This document shows, in pieces, positions 21,201 to 30,000 of a stretch of DNA of 43,096 nucleotides. Under the pieces are notes generated by a model. It saw only the letters and a list, made by a program, of their open reading frames with translations. It was not told the origin of the DNA and did no database searches. The translations under genes were made by a program, and so were the position numbers. Numbering within the stretch: position 1 is the first letter of the stretch; each line of letters begins with the position of its first letter. This stretch comes from Apostichopus parvimensis (lineage: Eukaryota > Echinodermata > Holothuroidea > Aspidochirotida > Stichopodidae): contig KN882606.1 of NCBI GenBank assembly GCA_000934455.1, forward strand, positions 251,383-294,478. Reading direction: 5' to 3'.

Positions 21201-23171
21201 AACATACAAGATTGTCGAAAAGACAATGTAACTTTTAACACAAAATGAACTGCTCTGGAGTTGCCGGAACTGTTCACTTTCTATTATGATGGAGACATTA
21301 ATCATTAAATCAATATCTCCAGTTTTTATGCAGTCAGTGTTAGTTTATGACACAAAGTAAATCTAAAGTTCCCATCAAACCCCATCATCAGGGTACATTA
21401 GTTCACCATGTGTCTGATTTCAAACAGGTCATTGAGTTTATACTCAAACAAAACGCAATGTTTTGTGTTTAGCCGAAACAGTTTCACCGTAGCCTACTAC
21501 ACTATATTACTTGTAACAGTTTGAGATCTGTAGTTACAGATGCTATTAATCCTACGGAATTTGCTTGAAACTGTGCGATTTTGATAGCTTAACAATTGCC
21601 ATTTGTACTCGTTTTTCAGGACATCAAGCATCCAATTAGGAGTGTTGTGACTGGTGATAGGAAATTTCATGAACTTGGAGAGAAATTCAATGAAATTCTG
21701 TTATAAATGGATGGAAATAATTCATTCTAGCATTCACGCTTCTTTCGTTCCATTGATAAAAGGATACACCCAGTCCTGTCTGGGTCATGAAAGGACACCG
21801 CCCTCGGTTTACGCTCCTCATCATGTGACCTGTTGAAAAAGAGGCGGCTCACGGGCGGTACGCTCTTGATCGGGGGCCGGGGAGCGGCCTTACCATCATC
21901 TGGTGTCCTAGTGGAGAGCTAGAAAACAAGCAAGAAAGACCACGCAATAAAGTGACACTGTTATCGATCAACAACTCTCTACAGTGTCTTCTTTTCAATT
22001 GAGATTTTCCATCTTTTACATCATTTTTAGAGAATTTGTCAGTTTTTTTTTTTTACTTTTTCCAGATGAACAAATCATACAGAACACTTACAAAACAGAA
22101 ACGGCAAACAATTGGAGAAGAGGAGAAAAACATGGTTTTCCAAAAAGAAAAGTGTCTTTTTCTTGGGATAATTTAGTGTTGAAACTTTTGCCTAGCAGTT
22201 TTGAAGGCCCTCAACTTTGTCCCATATAAAATTAATATGCTTCTTGTGTACAAACTGCTATACATGTTTGCATTTGTATAGAAATTTGTAGACTTTGCAC
22301 AAAAGGTTTGTTTTTTTTTGTTTTTCAAGTACTACTGTAGTGCTAAATATTTTTGAATTATCAAACACCAATCATGTTGTGAAGAACTGTTGTACTGAAT
22401 CGCAAGACATTAGAATCCTATAGCAATAGTAATAAGTAATATTAATACTAAAATCTGATCATCTTGACAAAAAATAATTAGATTACAAGCTGTCCCTTTA
22501 TGAGTGATCTTTGAGGCTATTAAAGGGAGTGAAGACTCGCGCACAAAGAAACGTCTCATGCGGGTAATCTGACTTAGTTTCGAATGAGGTGTAACAGAAG
22601 TGTTATACACCACCATCGAACCCAGAAAATGCACACACACAGCTTGCTACCATCGGTAATTAGACACTATTGTACAGTCAATAAATGCAGCCACCCAACA
22701 ACACAGTGTACATAGCAGCGATGGACATCTCGGCAGGGAGTTGTTATGGAACTCCCTGATCTCAGATCCAGATAAAAGATAACAAGGTATCACATTTCAT
22801 TACTGTCTTTATTTGTAGCGACAAGAAGAAAACTTCACTTGAAAGCAACAGAAAGTTTACTTTTTGCAGAGGGAGGCACGCAGTTTGGGGCGAGTCTTCA
22901 ATGCCTTTAATTATGCATACTGTTCCAAAACATTGATAAGGGCCAATCACCACTGGTTGAAGCCTCTGTGGGAACATGTTCTATGGTTGACATTTCAAAG
23001 CATTCTAAATATATGACCACTGACTTAAAGATAGTCAGAAGAAGCAAATAAGTTGTTCTTAAATTTTACCTTCTTTTGGGAGAAAGAGACCTCTGGAAGA
23101 AACTTTGGAGTTGGTCTTGGAGTTGAAAATGATTTATCTGGTACCACAAAACTGTTTTGAAATTGATGCAT
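9258..23171 (-). CDS. PKMYT1: PKMYT1 (Myt1) membrane-associated Cdk1-inhibitory kinase, 15 coding exons
   Basis: Myt1 phosphorylates Cdk1 on Thr14/Tyr15 and holds cells before mitosis; it is anchored in ER/Golgi membrane. Coding exons, 5' to 3': 23171-23070, 21918-21894, 20959-20859, 19836-19754, 18475-18350, 17669-17594, 16743-16621, 15977-15886, 12426-12320, 11734-11589, 11375-11189, 10863-10746, 10598-10500, 10100-9911, 9287-9258. All phases agree and give 534 residues (human about 499). Visible parts: glycine loop LGEGSFGE (Gly70, 72, 75), AVK Lys92, catalytic loop HLDVKPDN (Asp185, Asn190) with the Wee1/Myt1-type HLD instead of HRD, DFG Asp203, APE 227-229, one hydrophobic segment at about 331-347, and a Ser/Thr-Pro-rich tail with PRSL near the end. 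The C-terminal membrane segment and the HLD loop favour Myt1 over Wee1. Exon structure is my inference from motifs and phase. Confidence 0.95.
9911..10100 (-). CDS. PKMYT1: PKMYT1 coding exon 14 (TP/SP cluster)
   Basis: Residues 462-525. Contains [20 protein letters not shown], five Ser/Thr-Pro sites in about 20 residues, then an acidic DEDSRDDS stretch and IGPRSLHM. The PRSL corresponds in position to PRNL near the vertebrate Myt1 end, an RxL-type cyclin-docking motif. Acceptor tttattttcag, donor ATG|gtaagt, phase 0. Confidence 0.92.
10500..10598 (-). CDS. PKMYT1: PKMYT1 coding exon 13 (Pro/Arg-rich tail)
   Basis: Residues 429-462. [16 protein letters not shown] and [11 protein letters not shown] hold several Ser/Thr-Pro sites with nearby basic residues, as in Cdk-regulated tails. 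Acceptor ctgtcgattag, donor AG|gtaata, phase 2. Confidence 0.9.
10746..10863 (-). CDS. PKMYT1: PKMYT1 coding exon 12 (Ser-rich tail)
   Basis: Residues 390-429. [14 protein letters not shown] and [12 protein letters not shown]: Ser/Glu-rich, low structure, likely regulatory phosphorylation region. Acceptor cttttatgtag, donor CG|gtaaga, phase 2. Confidence 0.9.
11189..11375 (-). CDS. PKMYT1: PKMYT1 coding exon 11 (membrane anchor)
   Basis: Residues 328-390. Starts [20 protein letters not shown], a hydrophobic segment of about 17 residues flanked by basic residues (RIF, KRR), the expected single membrane-associated segment after the kinase domain. Then [10 protein letters not shown], an acidic/Ser motif shared with vertebrate Myt1 (NWDDDSL-like). 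Donor GATG|gtgaga, phase 1. Confidence 0.94.
11589..11734 (-). CDS. PKMYT1: PKMYT1 coding exon 10 (end of kinase domain)
   Basis: Residues 279-327. [20 protein letters not shown] then RPTLAQL is the conserved end of the kinase C-lobe (Arg of RPT). Acceptor tcatttgccag, donor TTG|gtgagt, phase 0. Confidence 0.96.
12320..12426 (-). CDS. PKMYT1: PKMYT1 coding exon 9 (kinase C-lobe)
   Basis: Residues 243-279. [16 protein letters not shown] and [11 protein letters not shown] match the Myt1 C-lobe. The acceptor is caataacag and not the TAG four bases further on, because only the former keeps the SLG codons and phase. Donor AGGG|gtaagt, phase 1. Confidence 0.95.
12500..15700 (-). mobile_element. 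CR1/L2-like non-LTR retrotransposon (LINE), degenerate
   Basis: Minus strand, 5' to 3': SGNH-like segment (about 15690-15410; [13 protein letters not shown] with the DxLH pair); endonuclease (about 15240-14779; ITESWL with the catalytic Glu, [24 protein letters not shown]); reverse transcriptase fingers (14277-13940; [16 protein letters not shown]); RT palm (13682-13356; [27 protein letters not shown]); C-terminal part (13063-12600; [28 protein letters not shown]). It ends in a short CTAAA-type tail (12501-12523). Stops and frameshifts separate the pieces, so it is inactive. It lies in PKMYT1 intron 8 in the sense direction. The 5' end is uncertain. Confidence 0.9.
13698..13937. mobile_element. 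Nested 240-bp fold-back element inside the LINE
   Basis: Begins CTATGGCAAGCCAA and ends TTGGCTTGCCATAG, a perfect 14-bp inverted repeat that continues imperfectly for 40 bp or more (both ends then carry CAAT-AATC and AAAAACATGGAT). The interior repeats variants of a cgataaacatggtttt motif. It splits the LINE reverse transcriptase between the SLNRQT and VDVVFLDF codons. No clear target duplication remains. No protein coded. Confidence 0.8.
15886..15977 (-). CDS. PKMYT1: PKMYT1 coding exon 8 (activation segment, APE)
   Basis: Residues 213-243. [14 protein letters not shown] carries the APE motif at residues 227-229, followed by KAADVFS. Acceptor ctgtttacag, donor TTCAG|gtgagt, phase 2. The following intron hosts a LINE in the same orientation. 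Confidence 0.96.
16270..16540. repeat. Degenerate GATGTG-type minisatellite
   Basis: Irregular tandem variants of gatgtgatg/gatggggtggg in PKMYT1 intron 7. The minus-strand ORFs over it (His/Thr/Ser/Pro-rich) are products of the repeat, not genes. Confidence 0.8.
16621..16743 (-). CDS. PKMYT1: PKMYT1 coding exon 7 (catalytic loop and DFG)
   Basis: Residues 172-212. [19 protein letters not shown] gives the catalytic Asp185 and Asn190; LGDFGL gives Asp203. HLD in place of HRD is a family trait. Acceptor cattacttag, donor TCA|gtaagt, phase 0 at both ends. Confidence 0.97.
17015..17365. repeat. Three tandem units of about 130 bp with X-box-like motifs
   Basis: Each unit reads cagt-(a/c)(a/g)tga, cct-a-cca, ccac-ctaaac-atgtcacc. 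Each holds an RFX X-box-like sequence: GTCACCACGGTAAC (17062-17075), GTCACCATGGCAAC (17197-17210) and GTCACCATTGTAAC (17325-17338). Located in PKMYT1 intron 6. Confidence 0.7.
17594..17669 (-). CDS. PKMYT1: PKMYT1 coding exon 6 (kinase helices D-E)
   Basis: Residues 146-171, including SLREVCDL and the [13 protein letters not shown] segment leading to the catalytic loop. Acceptor tttcatttcag, donor CAA|gtaagt, phase 0. Confidence 0.93.
17981..18225. repeat. Tandem repeat of about 116 bp, two full units
   Basis: TATTCAGTGT occurs at 17981 and 18097 and a variant (tattcaccgt) at 18212, with matching sequence between (acaacaa, aaggtat-ga, gagcttga-tc). In PKMYT1 intron 5. Confidence 0.7.
18350..18475 (-). 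CDS. PKMYT1: PKMYT1 coding exon 5 (alpha-C and beta-4/5 region)
   Basis: Residues 104-146. Contains KLEEVNKHE, the helix C region, then [13 protein letters not shown] and LYIQAELC, the hinge strand typical of the Wee1/Myt1 group. Acceptor cttttctag, donor AG|gtaaga, phase 2. Confidence 0.95.
19754..19836 (-). CDS. PKMYT1: PKMYT1 coding exon 4 (ATP-binding Lys)
   Basis: Residues 77-104. Begins [18 protein letters not shown]; Lys92 of AVK is the expected ATP-phosphate-binding lysine. Acceptor tttcttgacag, donor AA|gtaagt, phase 2. Confidence 0.95.
20515..20800. repeat. TGTGTAGTGTGTACTG minisatellite
   Basis: Short imperfect units of tgtgtactg/tgtgtagtg in PKMYT1 intron 3, just downstream of exon 3. 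ORFs over it are repeat translations. Confidence 0.85.
20859..20959 (-). CDS. PKMYT1: PKMYT1 coding exon 3 (LQSP motif and glycine loop)
   Basis: Residues 43-76. It carries LLQSPHYN, the segment matching the conserved LQSP-Y before the Myt1 kinase domain, then [18 protein letters not shown]. Acceptor tttgcttcag, donor GAG|gtaagc, ending in phase 0 inside the GEV of the glycine loop. Confidence 0.95.
21894..21918 (-). CDS. PKMYT1: PKMYT1 micro-exon 2 (25 nt)
   Basis: A 25-nt exon between a strong acceptor (cttgttttctag) and donor (gtaagg). It reads LSTRTPDD plus one base, converting the phase 0 end of exon 1 into the phase 1 required by exon 3. Without it exons 1 and 3 do not join in frame. 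It sits in a locally CpG-rich patch. Transcript evidence would settle it. Confidence 0.72.
22524..22906. mobile_element. TTAA-flanked MITE, copy 1
   Basis: About 383 bp in PKMYT1 intron 1. Ends are AGGGAGTGAAGACTCGC and GCGAGTCTTCAATGCCT, inverted with few mismatches, with TTAA on both sides (22520-22523, 22907-22910). No ORF. TTAA plus ends starting AGG fit Kolobok- or piggyBac-type non-autonomous elements. Confidence 0.85.
23070..23171 (-). CDS. PKMYT1: PKMYT1 coding exon 1 (start codon)
   Basis: Codes for residues 1-34. The chosen ATG (23171-23169) is the first in this frame after an in-frame TAA upstream. The peptide contains STPRPTPKF and EVSFS, similar in kind to the N-terminal region of Myt1 just before the LQSP motif. 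It ends AAG|gtaaaa, phase 0, which fits the next micro-exon. Similarity is weak over this disordered region, so the exon rests mainly on phase, splice site and the VSF motif. Confidence 0.72.
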
Positions 23172-23286
23172 GCCAAATGATTGCTGGTTGACTTGTATTG
23201 TAATGTCACAACAGGTAACAGTTGTTTACAGTTAGCAGCCTCACGAAACACCAGCCATAGGAACCATGATTTCCATGAAAAGATAT
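23172..23286 (-). other. PKMYT1: Possible PKMYT1 5' UTR part of exon 1
   Basis: Upstream of the start codon on the minus strand there is an acceptor-like ttatcttgcag ending at 23287. The stretch after it has an in-frame stop before the chosen ATG, so it would be untranslated. It contains other-frame ATGs (one short uORF of about 11 codons ending in TGA). If correct, an unmapped 5' exon lies further upstream, perhaps near or beyond the assembly gap. Confidence 0.35.
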
Positions 23287-23499
23287 CTGCAAGATAAATG
23301 ATACGTTTGTTTTAAACAATTTTACAGGCAAAAGTTCTTTATTGGAAACACCTCTAGAGCTCCCATTGTATTCAAATATATTTATCCTTGCATCTCAGAG
23401 TTAACTTAAATTTCCTTATAGTGTCGCCACCTTTAACCCCTTGGCGATAGCTAAACAAACGTACCATTTAACTTTTACAGAAATAACATTTCTGTTTAA

Positions 23500-23868
23500 A
23501 GGGTGTGAAGACTCGCACAAAAAGAAACGTCTAATGCCGGTAATCTGACCTAGTTTCGAATGAGGTGTAACAGAAGTGTTAAGACACCACCATCGATCCC
23601 AGAAAATACACACACAGCTTGCTACCGTCGGTACTTAGAGACTAGTATACAGCCAGTACATACAGCTGCGGTCAATACCCACAGCACACTGTACAGTGTA
23701 TAAACAATACAGCGATGGACATCTCAGGTCCAGCTAAAGATAACAAGGTATCACATTTCATTACTGTGTGAATTTTGTAGCGACACAAACAAAACTGTCA
23801 CTTGCAAACAACGGAAAGTTAACTTTTTCAGATGGCCGCACAGGGTTTGGGGCGAGTCTTCACTGCCT
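23500..23868. mobile_element. TTAA-flanked MITE, copy 2
   Basis: Same family and orientation as the copy in intron 1, about 0.6 kb away, with TTAA at 23496-23499 and 23869-23872. It lies upstream of PKMYT1 exon 1. Confidence 0.87.
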
Positions 23869-24405
23869 TTAAAGGCCAGCCAGGTTTGTCACGTTACATT
23901 TCTACCAATTTATGGAGAACAAAATTCTGTAATATAATCCTAGACACATAAATTTACCATTTAAATACAGAACCGCCAATTCTCACTAGCACATAATGGC
24001 TAATTTGGTTGTAAATGTCTCACAGACATTCCTATTTCATCATATAGTATATACTGGACTGTACTGTGTACATGTGTAATATTTAGCGAAGGCTAAATCG
24101 GCAGTTAACATACACTTTTAAAATGCTGAATATAGTATAACAATAGATGCTTAACAATCCAAAAACATATTCAGACCCATACAAAAAAGTCCTGCAGGAA
24201 TATTTATTCTGATTGAAACTGATTTCATGTAGAAATCGCCTTATTGTATTCATAACAAAGGCATTGAGGCGATCCCTTGTGTTTAATTTACTGCTGCCAA
24301 ACAGGAAATGGAGATTTAATGTAAAAACCTCTATCCTACCATTGAACCATTATGCTATTTACAGAAAGCCCTAACCAACTTTGTAACTGCTTTGTGTTTC
24401 AAAAA

Positions 24406-25115
24406 NNNNNNNNNNNNNNNNNNNNNNNNNNNNNNNNNNNNNNNNNNNNNNNNNNNNNNNNNNNNNNNNNNNNNNNNNNNNNNNNNNNNNNNNNNNNNNN
24501 NNNNNNNNNNNNNNNNNNNNNNNNNNNNNNNNNNNNNNNNNNNNNNNNNNNNNNNNNNNNNNNNNNNNNNNNNNNNNNNNNNNNNNNNNNNNNNNNNNNN
24601 NNNNNNNNNNNNNNNNNNNNNNNNNNNNNNNNNNNNNNNNNNNNNNNNNNNNNNNNNNNNNNNNNNNNNNNNNNNNNNNNNNNNNNNNNNNNNNNNNNNN
24701 NNNNNNNNNNNNNNNNNNNNNNNNNNNNNNNNNNNNNNNNNNNNNNNNNNNNNNNNNNNNNNNNNNNNNNNNNNNNNNNNNNNNNNNNNNNNNNNNNNNN
24801 NNNNNNNNNNNNNNNNNNNNNNNNNNNNNNNNNNNNNNNNNNNNNNNNNNNNNNNNNNNNNNNNNNNNNNNNNNNNNNNNNNNNNNNNNNNNNNNNNNNN
24901 NNNNNNNNNNNNNNNNNNNNNNNNNNNNNNNNNNNNNNNNNNNNNNNNNNNNNNNNNNNNNNNNNNNNNNNNNNNNNNNNNNNNNNNNNNNNNNNNNNNN
25001 NNNNNNNNNNNNNNNNNNNNNNNNNNNNNNNNNNNNNNNNNNNNNNNNNNNNNNNNNNNNNNNNNNNNNNNNNNNNNNNNNNNNNNNNNNNNNNNNNNNN
25101 NNNNNNNNNNNNNNN
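24406..25115. other. Assembly gap (710 N)
   Basis: A run of N. It may hide a PKMYT1 5' exon or promoter. Translations through it are meaningless. Confidence 1.
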
Positions 25116-26479
25116 AAACGCGAGCCATGTGTGACGTCATAATAACAATAACAAACTAGAATACGCTTCACACTATGACTGTAAGCTTGACTGAGTGTGC
25201 AAAAGTTGTCTTGGACTCTTGTCAAGTAAGAGGTGTCCATTACTGCCAAAAGGGACATAAATAGTTAGACCTAGGCCTAGCCTATACTATAGCTAGCTCG
25301 GTAGCATAATATAGACATGTTGTTTCTCTGTAAGTAGAGAGAAGGAGAAAATTGTTAAAACAAGAAGGGAAATTTCTGTTTCTGTTTGGTGCTCGATAAA
25401 AACCCCTCTCTGGTATCACAACAAGGAACAAACACGTTCTTATTTTCCAAGTTTAGTGAATTTTTAGCTTCAATCAGTAGCATAACAGAGTTAAGACTTA
25501 TATACATCTTAAGATAAACTTTTGCCTAGACCATTTTGTATTTATTTGTATTTATTATTTGTTTCATCACATAGTATAACAAGGTGAACAAGACACTATA
25601 ACTGCAAATAAGTAAACAATGTGAAAAGAAGTAAACTAAGAAACCCTTTTGGGCTTAATCGAATAGAGTACTCCCATCATTAGACCCCATTAACTTCCTG
25701 ATAAACTAAAGCACAACGTAATTAAGCCTACCAATTGGAAAGCATGTACATAGTAGTAACAGTAACATATCTTGTTGGTTGATAAACGTTTCTGAAAAAT
25801 CGTTGTACTGACATAAGCAGAACCATCAACACTATTTCTTAAGTAGTCCTAGGCCTGCAGTAACTTAGGCCCAATAAGCATTCTGAAACTTGAAAGCTTT
25901 GGTCCATGGCATACTGTAGTATTAATAATATCGATGCTTGTTCCTGCTTGTTCCCAAAACAAGGAATTGCAAAATACCTCTTTTTTCCTTGTTGTGTATG
26001 GTTCTCTCGTGGTCTATCATTGGAGATATAAGACTAAGAGCAGACTTAAATCAGGCCTAAGTTAACGTGGGCCTAGGCTAAACTAGACCTTTAATTACGT
26101 TAAGTTACCTAGGCCTAAGCTAAGCTTAATAACAGAGGTAAAGTAAAACAGTTACTAAGCGTAGCATAGATTATGCCAATTACTCACCTTCAATCAATGT
26201 ATGCCTTAATAAGGCCTTAGGCTAGTCCACGAATCCAGATCGTTTACTTGGTGAAATCAGCATACATGCCATGATATTTTGGAGGTGTCTTTAATTTAAA
26301 TAGGTGGTTGATCGTCAAAATTCGTCATGAAAGGAAACGTAATACATGTCCATACATGTTTGTTGTCTTAGGCAAGCATACGATAACAATACATGTCTGT
26401 CCCAGGACCCAGAGCCTTCACAATTAAGTACACACGACAGTCATAATGCACACAGCCGTGTTAATATTAGACGTCTCGA

Positions 26480-26515
26480 AATATTGCGCGAAAGTTTGCA
26501 ATGGCGGGAAAATAT
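26480..26515. promoter_or_regulatory. Pair of E2F-like sites between PKMYT1 and BET1
   Basis: GGCGGGAAAA at 26503-26512 matches the classic E2F/DP motif, and TTGCGCGAAA at 26484-26493 is a near match. They lie in the intergenic space of the divergent gene pair. Myt1 is a cell-cycle gene, so the site could serve a minus-strand start here. Function is inferred. Confidence 0.45.
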
Positions 26516-26991
26516 ATGTAAAAATTTCTATGCCATAAATGTCGTTGATAAACACTAGAATAAAAATATTTCCAAAAGCACTATAAATATTTAGTACCAA
26601 TAGAACTTAAATCACTAGATTAAAGATCGAACGTATCCGAAAACTAATTTTAGTATTTTTTATTATATGCATAGAGAACACGTCTGGGATTTCCCCTATC
26701 CAACGTACTTGGCCTGTAATAGAAAAAATACTGACGTGTAATAGAATACGTAAACAGCTGTGTGAACAAACTACTAGTATTACCATTAGATCGTCCGTTG
26801 CGATGCACCGGCTAACTGTATAGCCTTGGCCCTAGCTGGAACGTTTGACACATCTAGCTAATATCATACTGAATAAACCCGAGCGGACCCCTTTGTTTAA
26901 GCTTTGCCTTCGCAGTTGATCCATCTTTTCTGAAGAAGAAAACAAGGGTCACGATTCAACTCGATTGTAAAAACTCGCCGTACCTGTAAAA

Positions 26992-27019
26992 ATGCGTCGT
27001 GCTGCTGGTCACACCGGTG
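26992..27019 (+). CDS. BET1: BET1 coding exon 1
   Basis: ATG plus MRRAAGHTG and one extra base, donor GGTG|gtaagg, phase 1. The MRRA start is shared with vertebrate BET1. The ATG context is gtaaaaATGCG, with A at -3. Confidence 0.9.
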
Positions 27020-30000
27020 GTAAGGGTACTAACTTAGGCCTAGCCTATATTCCATTTCTTATGTTAACATAAGGCCAAAGTTTGGCCTATGCTAGTTTGG
27101 CCTATGCCAGTGTGAACACGTAGGTTCATGTATAATAGGTTGGTTCATGTATAATTATTCACTAACTATCAATAACACGGTTAGGTAAGACAGATGTTGT
27201 TCGGTGTACCATTACTTAGGCCTAGGGCATTATTATGTTTTAGCCTATCCTACACTAACTTAGTATGTTGCTGCATCGGTTCCACAGGGGAAAAGAACGG
27301 TAGGGCTCGTAAATTAAAAGTCATATGTTGGACTTGCAGGATGTGAGCTTTAACACAATTAAAACTTGTTAATCTCACTTGTATATCATTGAATTACTAT
27401 ACTATAGCACTTCAAATTCTCATGAACCTCCCTGGAAATGTTATCTATCCACCTGAATTTAGCCAAGAATCCAAAGAAGATATAAACACTTCTTCTACGA
27501 TATACAGCTGGTGAGGTATATTTATTAATGATGTTCTCTCTAGGAGGACAATTAAGGCAATAATTAGAGTAAATGTAAAATAGGCAGAAGCCACATATAT
27601 GTACAACAGATACAGTGTCATATTACAGAGGTATCAGTGCACAGAGGGAGCACAGGGTATGGTATGTAGATGCGCATACATATAAAGTAGGTCATCGTAT
27701 TACCCCCCCCCCCTGCCTCCATCTCCCTTCCAATTAATTTCAAGCACAATATCATCTTGATTTCTTATATCATTATCATCAAAGAAATTTTCATCACATT
27801 TTTGACAGTAGGTAGCCAGTCAAAGACTGCCTCTGAATTAGGCAAAATAGTTTGTGATTTAACTTTAAATTTATGTTTGAGACTTTCAATAGGTCTCGGT
27901 GATGGCAAGTTAAGACTTTCCTCTCTTGGAAGCTATGGTTTTACCTTTAATGTAAATCTGACAAAGAAAATTCCAGACGTAGTTATGGTCAAAGTGGCAT
28001 ATAAAGAAAAGTAAAACAAAACTCACTTCTTGCCTAGACGCCAAGTAAATGTAAAGAATGTGTATAGTTATTGACTGACTATCTGTGTTGTGATGACAAC
28101 AATAAAAAGACTTTCTTCTTGTTTTTGCCACAAAATTTAAACTTTTCAAACCAGTCGAAACCTAGAGAAACAGTGCTGAGAGGGCAATATCTGAGCATCT
28201 AGAGGTGAATAATATAAAACATAGAAAATCTCATCCCAAGCATTAACCATGGCTAGGCTTAGGTGAATGTAAACTCTCCTTTTGGTGGGGGTGGTGAGAG
28301 GGGGGGGGGCATTTCTATTTCTGCATTAGGGCCATGCTGCTCCTTGCAATGCCACTCACTGCCTATTAGCGATTTCATTTTAAATATAGTCTCACAACAA
28401 GCCCCCCTCTCTGCAAAACTGTTGATTCGTCATAACTTGTGTTGATCAGTTTTATTTACTGTTATTGCTACATACTGTGTTGTCACTGTTCATAAGTCTA
28501 TGAATGTAAACTCCGTTAAACAGATTGAAGATAGTCCAAGAATATGCGATGATTTGTTACGATCTTTGATTAACGCATGAGAATAGGTAGCAGAGTTATA
28601 TACCTGCTGCTCACAAGTTACGGCATAAACTGGATATCACTAACATAGCTCTTGAATTTGATTTTAATTAACATTTCTTGATATTTTGTTGATATTAAAG
28701 CCCATAGATTACTACCATATCAATTACAAAACAATAGAAATTTGCATCTTTCATAATGTAGTAATGGTTAATGGTTATTTTAAAATATATGTGAAAAGTG
28801 CACTTGTTTTAGTGAAAAGGGGACATTTCAGTTTCACCACTTCATAGAAGTTGTGGTAAAAGTCTTGACCAAATTTTAAAAAAAAAGAAGCTCTTTAAGA
28901 CCTGGTCGGCTTCTCAGAAATTGTTGACCTCATCCTTGACCTTGCTTTATACTGAATCCATAAAGAATCTTTTTTTTTTTAATTATAGTCTCAGATTCCT
29001 CACCTCATACCTAATCCCAACATGAACTTTGGTACTCTATGGTTATAGTGTCAGGATACAGTGGACTTGTCTAACATGCTGTTTCTCTTTTCTCATCTCA
29101 GACTGTAAACAGAAATGACATTAGTGATGTTGCTAACATTCCCTCTTCCTTTAATCTCCTCCTCCTATTCCCTCATCATATCCCCTCCTTGTAAGTTTTG
29201 ATTCCATCCCCCCCTCCCCCTCCCCCTCCCCCATTTCCTCTTAACCTTATTTGCTTTTATACCATATGTAACATCATTCCATGTGTGGGTTAATATCTGG
29301 TACATATGTTAAAGAATCTAATTGTTGTTGTTATAGTCTCAAATCTCTGTAATACCTGTCCCCAACATTGAACTCTCTGGTTATCAGAGAATGATTTATT
29401 CAGTTATAACATCCCAAAATGCTATACCACTTGGTCAACTTGCTATACAAGGGCTAAGATTTACTGTTTAGCAGTCCTTGAGGACAGATACTACTAGAGT
29501 ACGTTGCGAGAGAAAAAAATCCTGAGTCAACAAACCTGCTCCACAAAATCTGAATGCTAAAATATTCCTTGGTTATAATGTCAAAATTATACAATTGACA
29601 TGTCATTGAAAGTGTTAAATTCCTCTTTCCTTCTCAGACTGTAAGAGGGAACAACTGTACATTAATGAGGTTTCCATCTTTTTCCATCCTCTCTTTGCAA
29701 GCCTTCCATTCATCCCCTTCGCCAATGCTGTTTTCCATCACCTCCTTGCTAGTCTACCTTTAAGCTCCTCCCATTCTCTCTTCCCATCATCTCCTTACAA
29801 GTCTACCTTTAAGCTCCTCCCATTCTCCCTTTCCATTTCCTCCTTACCAGTCTACCTATAAGCTCCTCCCATTCTCTCTTCCCATCATCTCCTTGCAAGT
29901 CTTCCTTTAAGCTCCTCCAATTTTCCATTCCCATTCCCTCCTTGCAAGTCTACCTTTAAGCTCCTCCCATTCTCCCTTTCCATTTGCTCCTTACAAGTCT

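Larger units (their letters stand above)
25260..27250. other. Cluster of TAGGCCTA-like motifs around the BET1 5' end
   Basis: About ten variants of cctaggcc/taggccta occur (for example near 25268, 25850, 26052, 26106, 26210, 27030, 27070, 27218). They flank and include the start of BET1 intron 1. No gene other than BET1 exon 1 is seen in this stretch. Confidence 0.5.

Noticed and set aside
9258..23171. Kinase as WEE1
   Set aside because: The hydrophobic segment after the kinase domain, the LQSP motif before it and the RxL end are Myt1 traits.
24352..25258. Long ORFs of 255-295 codons
   Set aside because: They run through the N gap; the unknown bases simply do not create stops.
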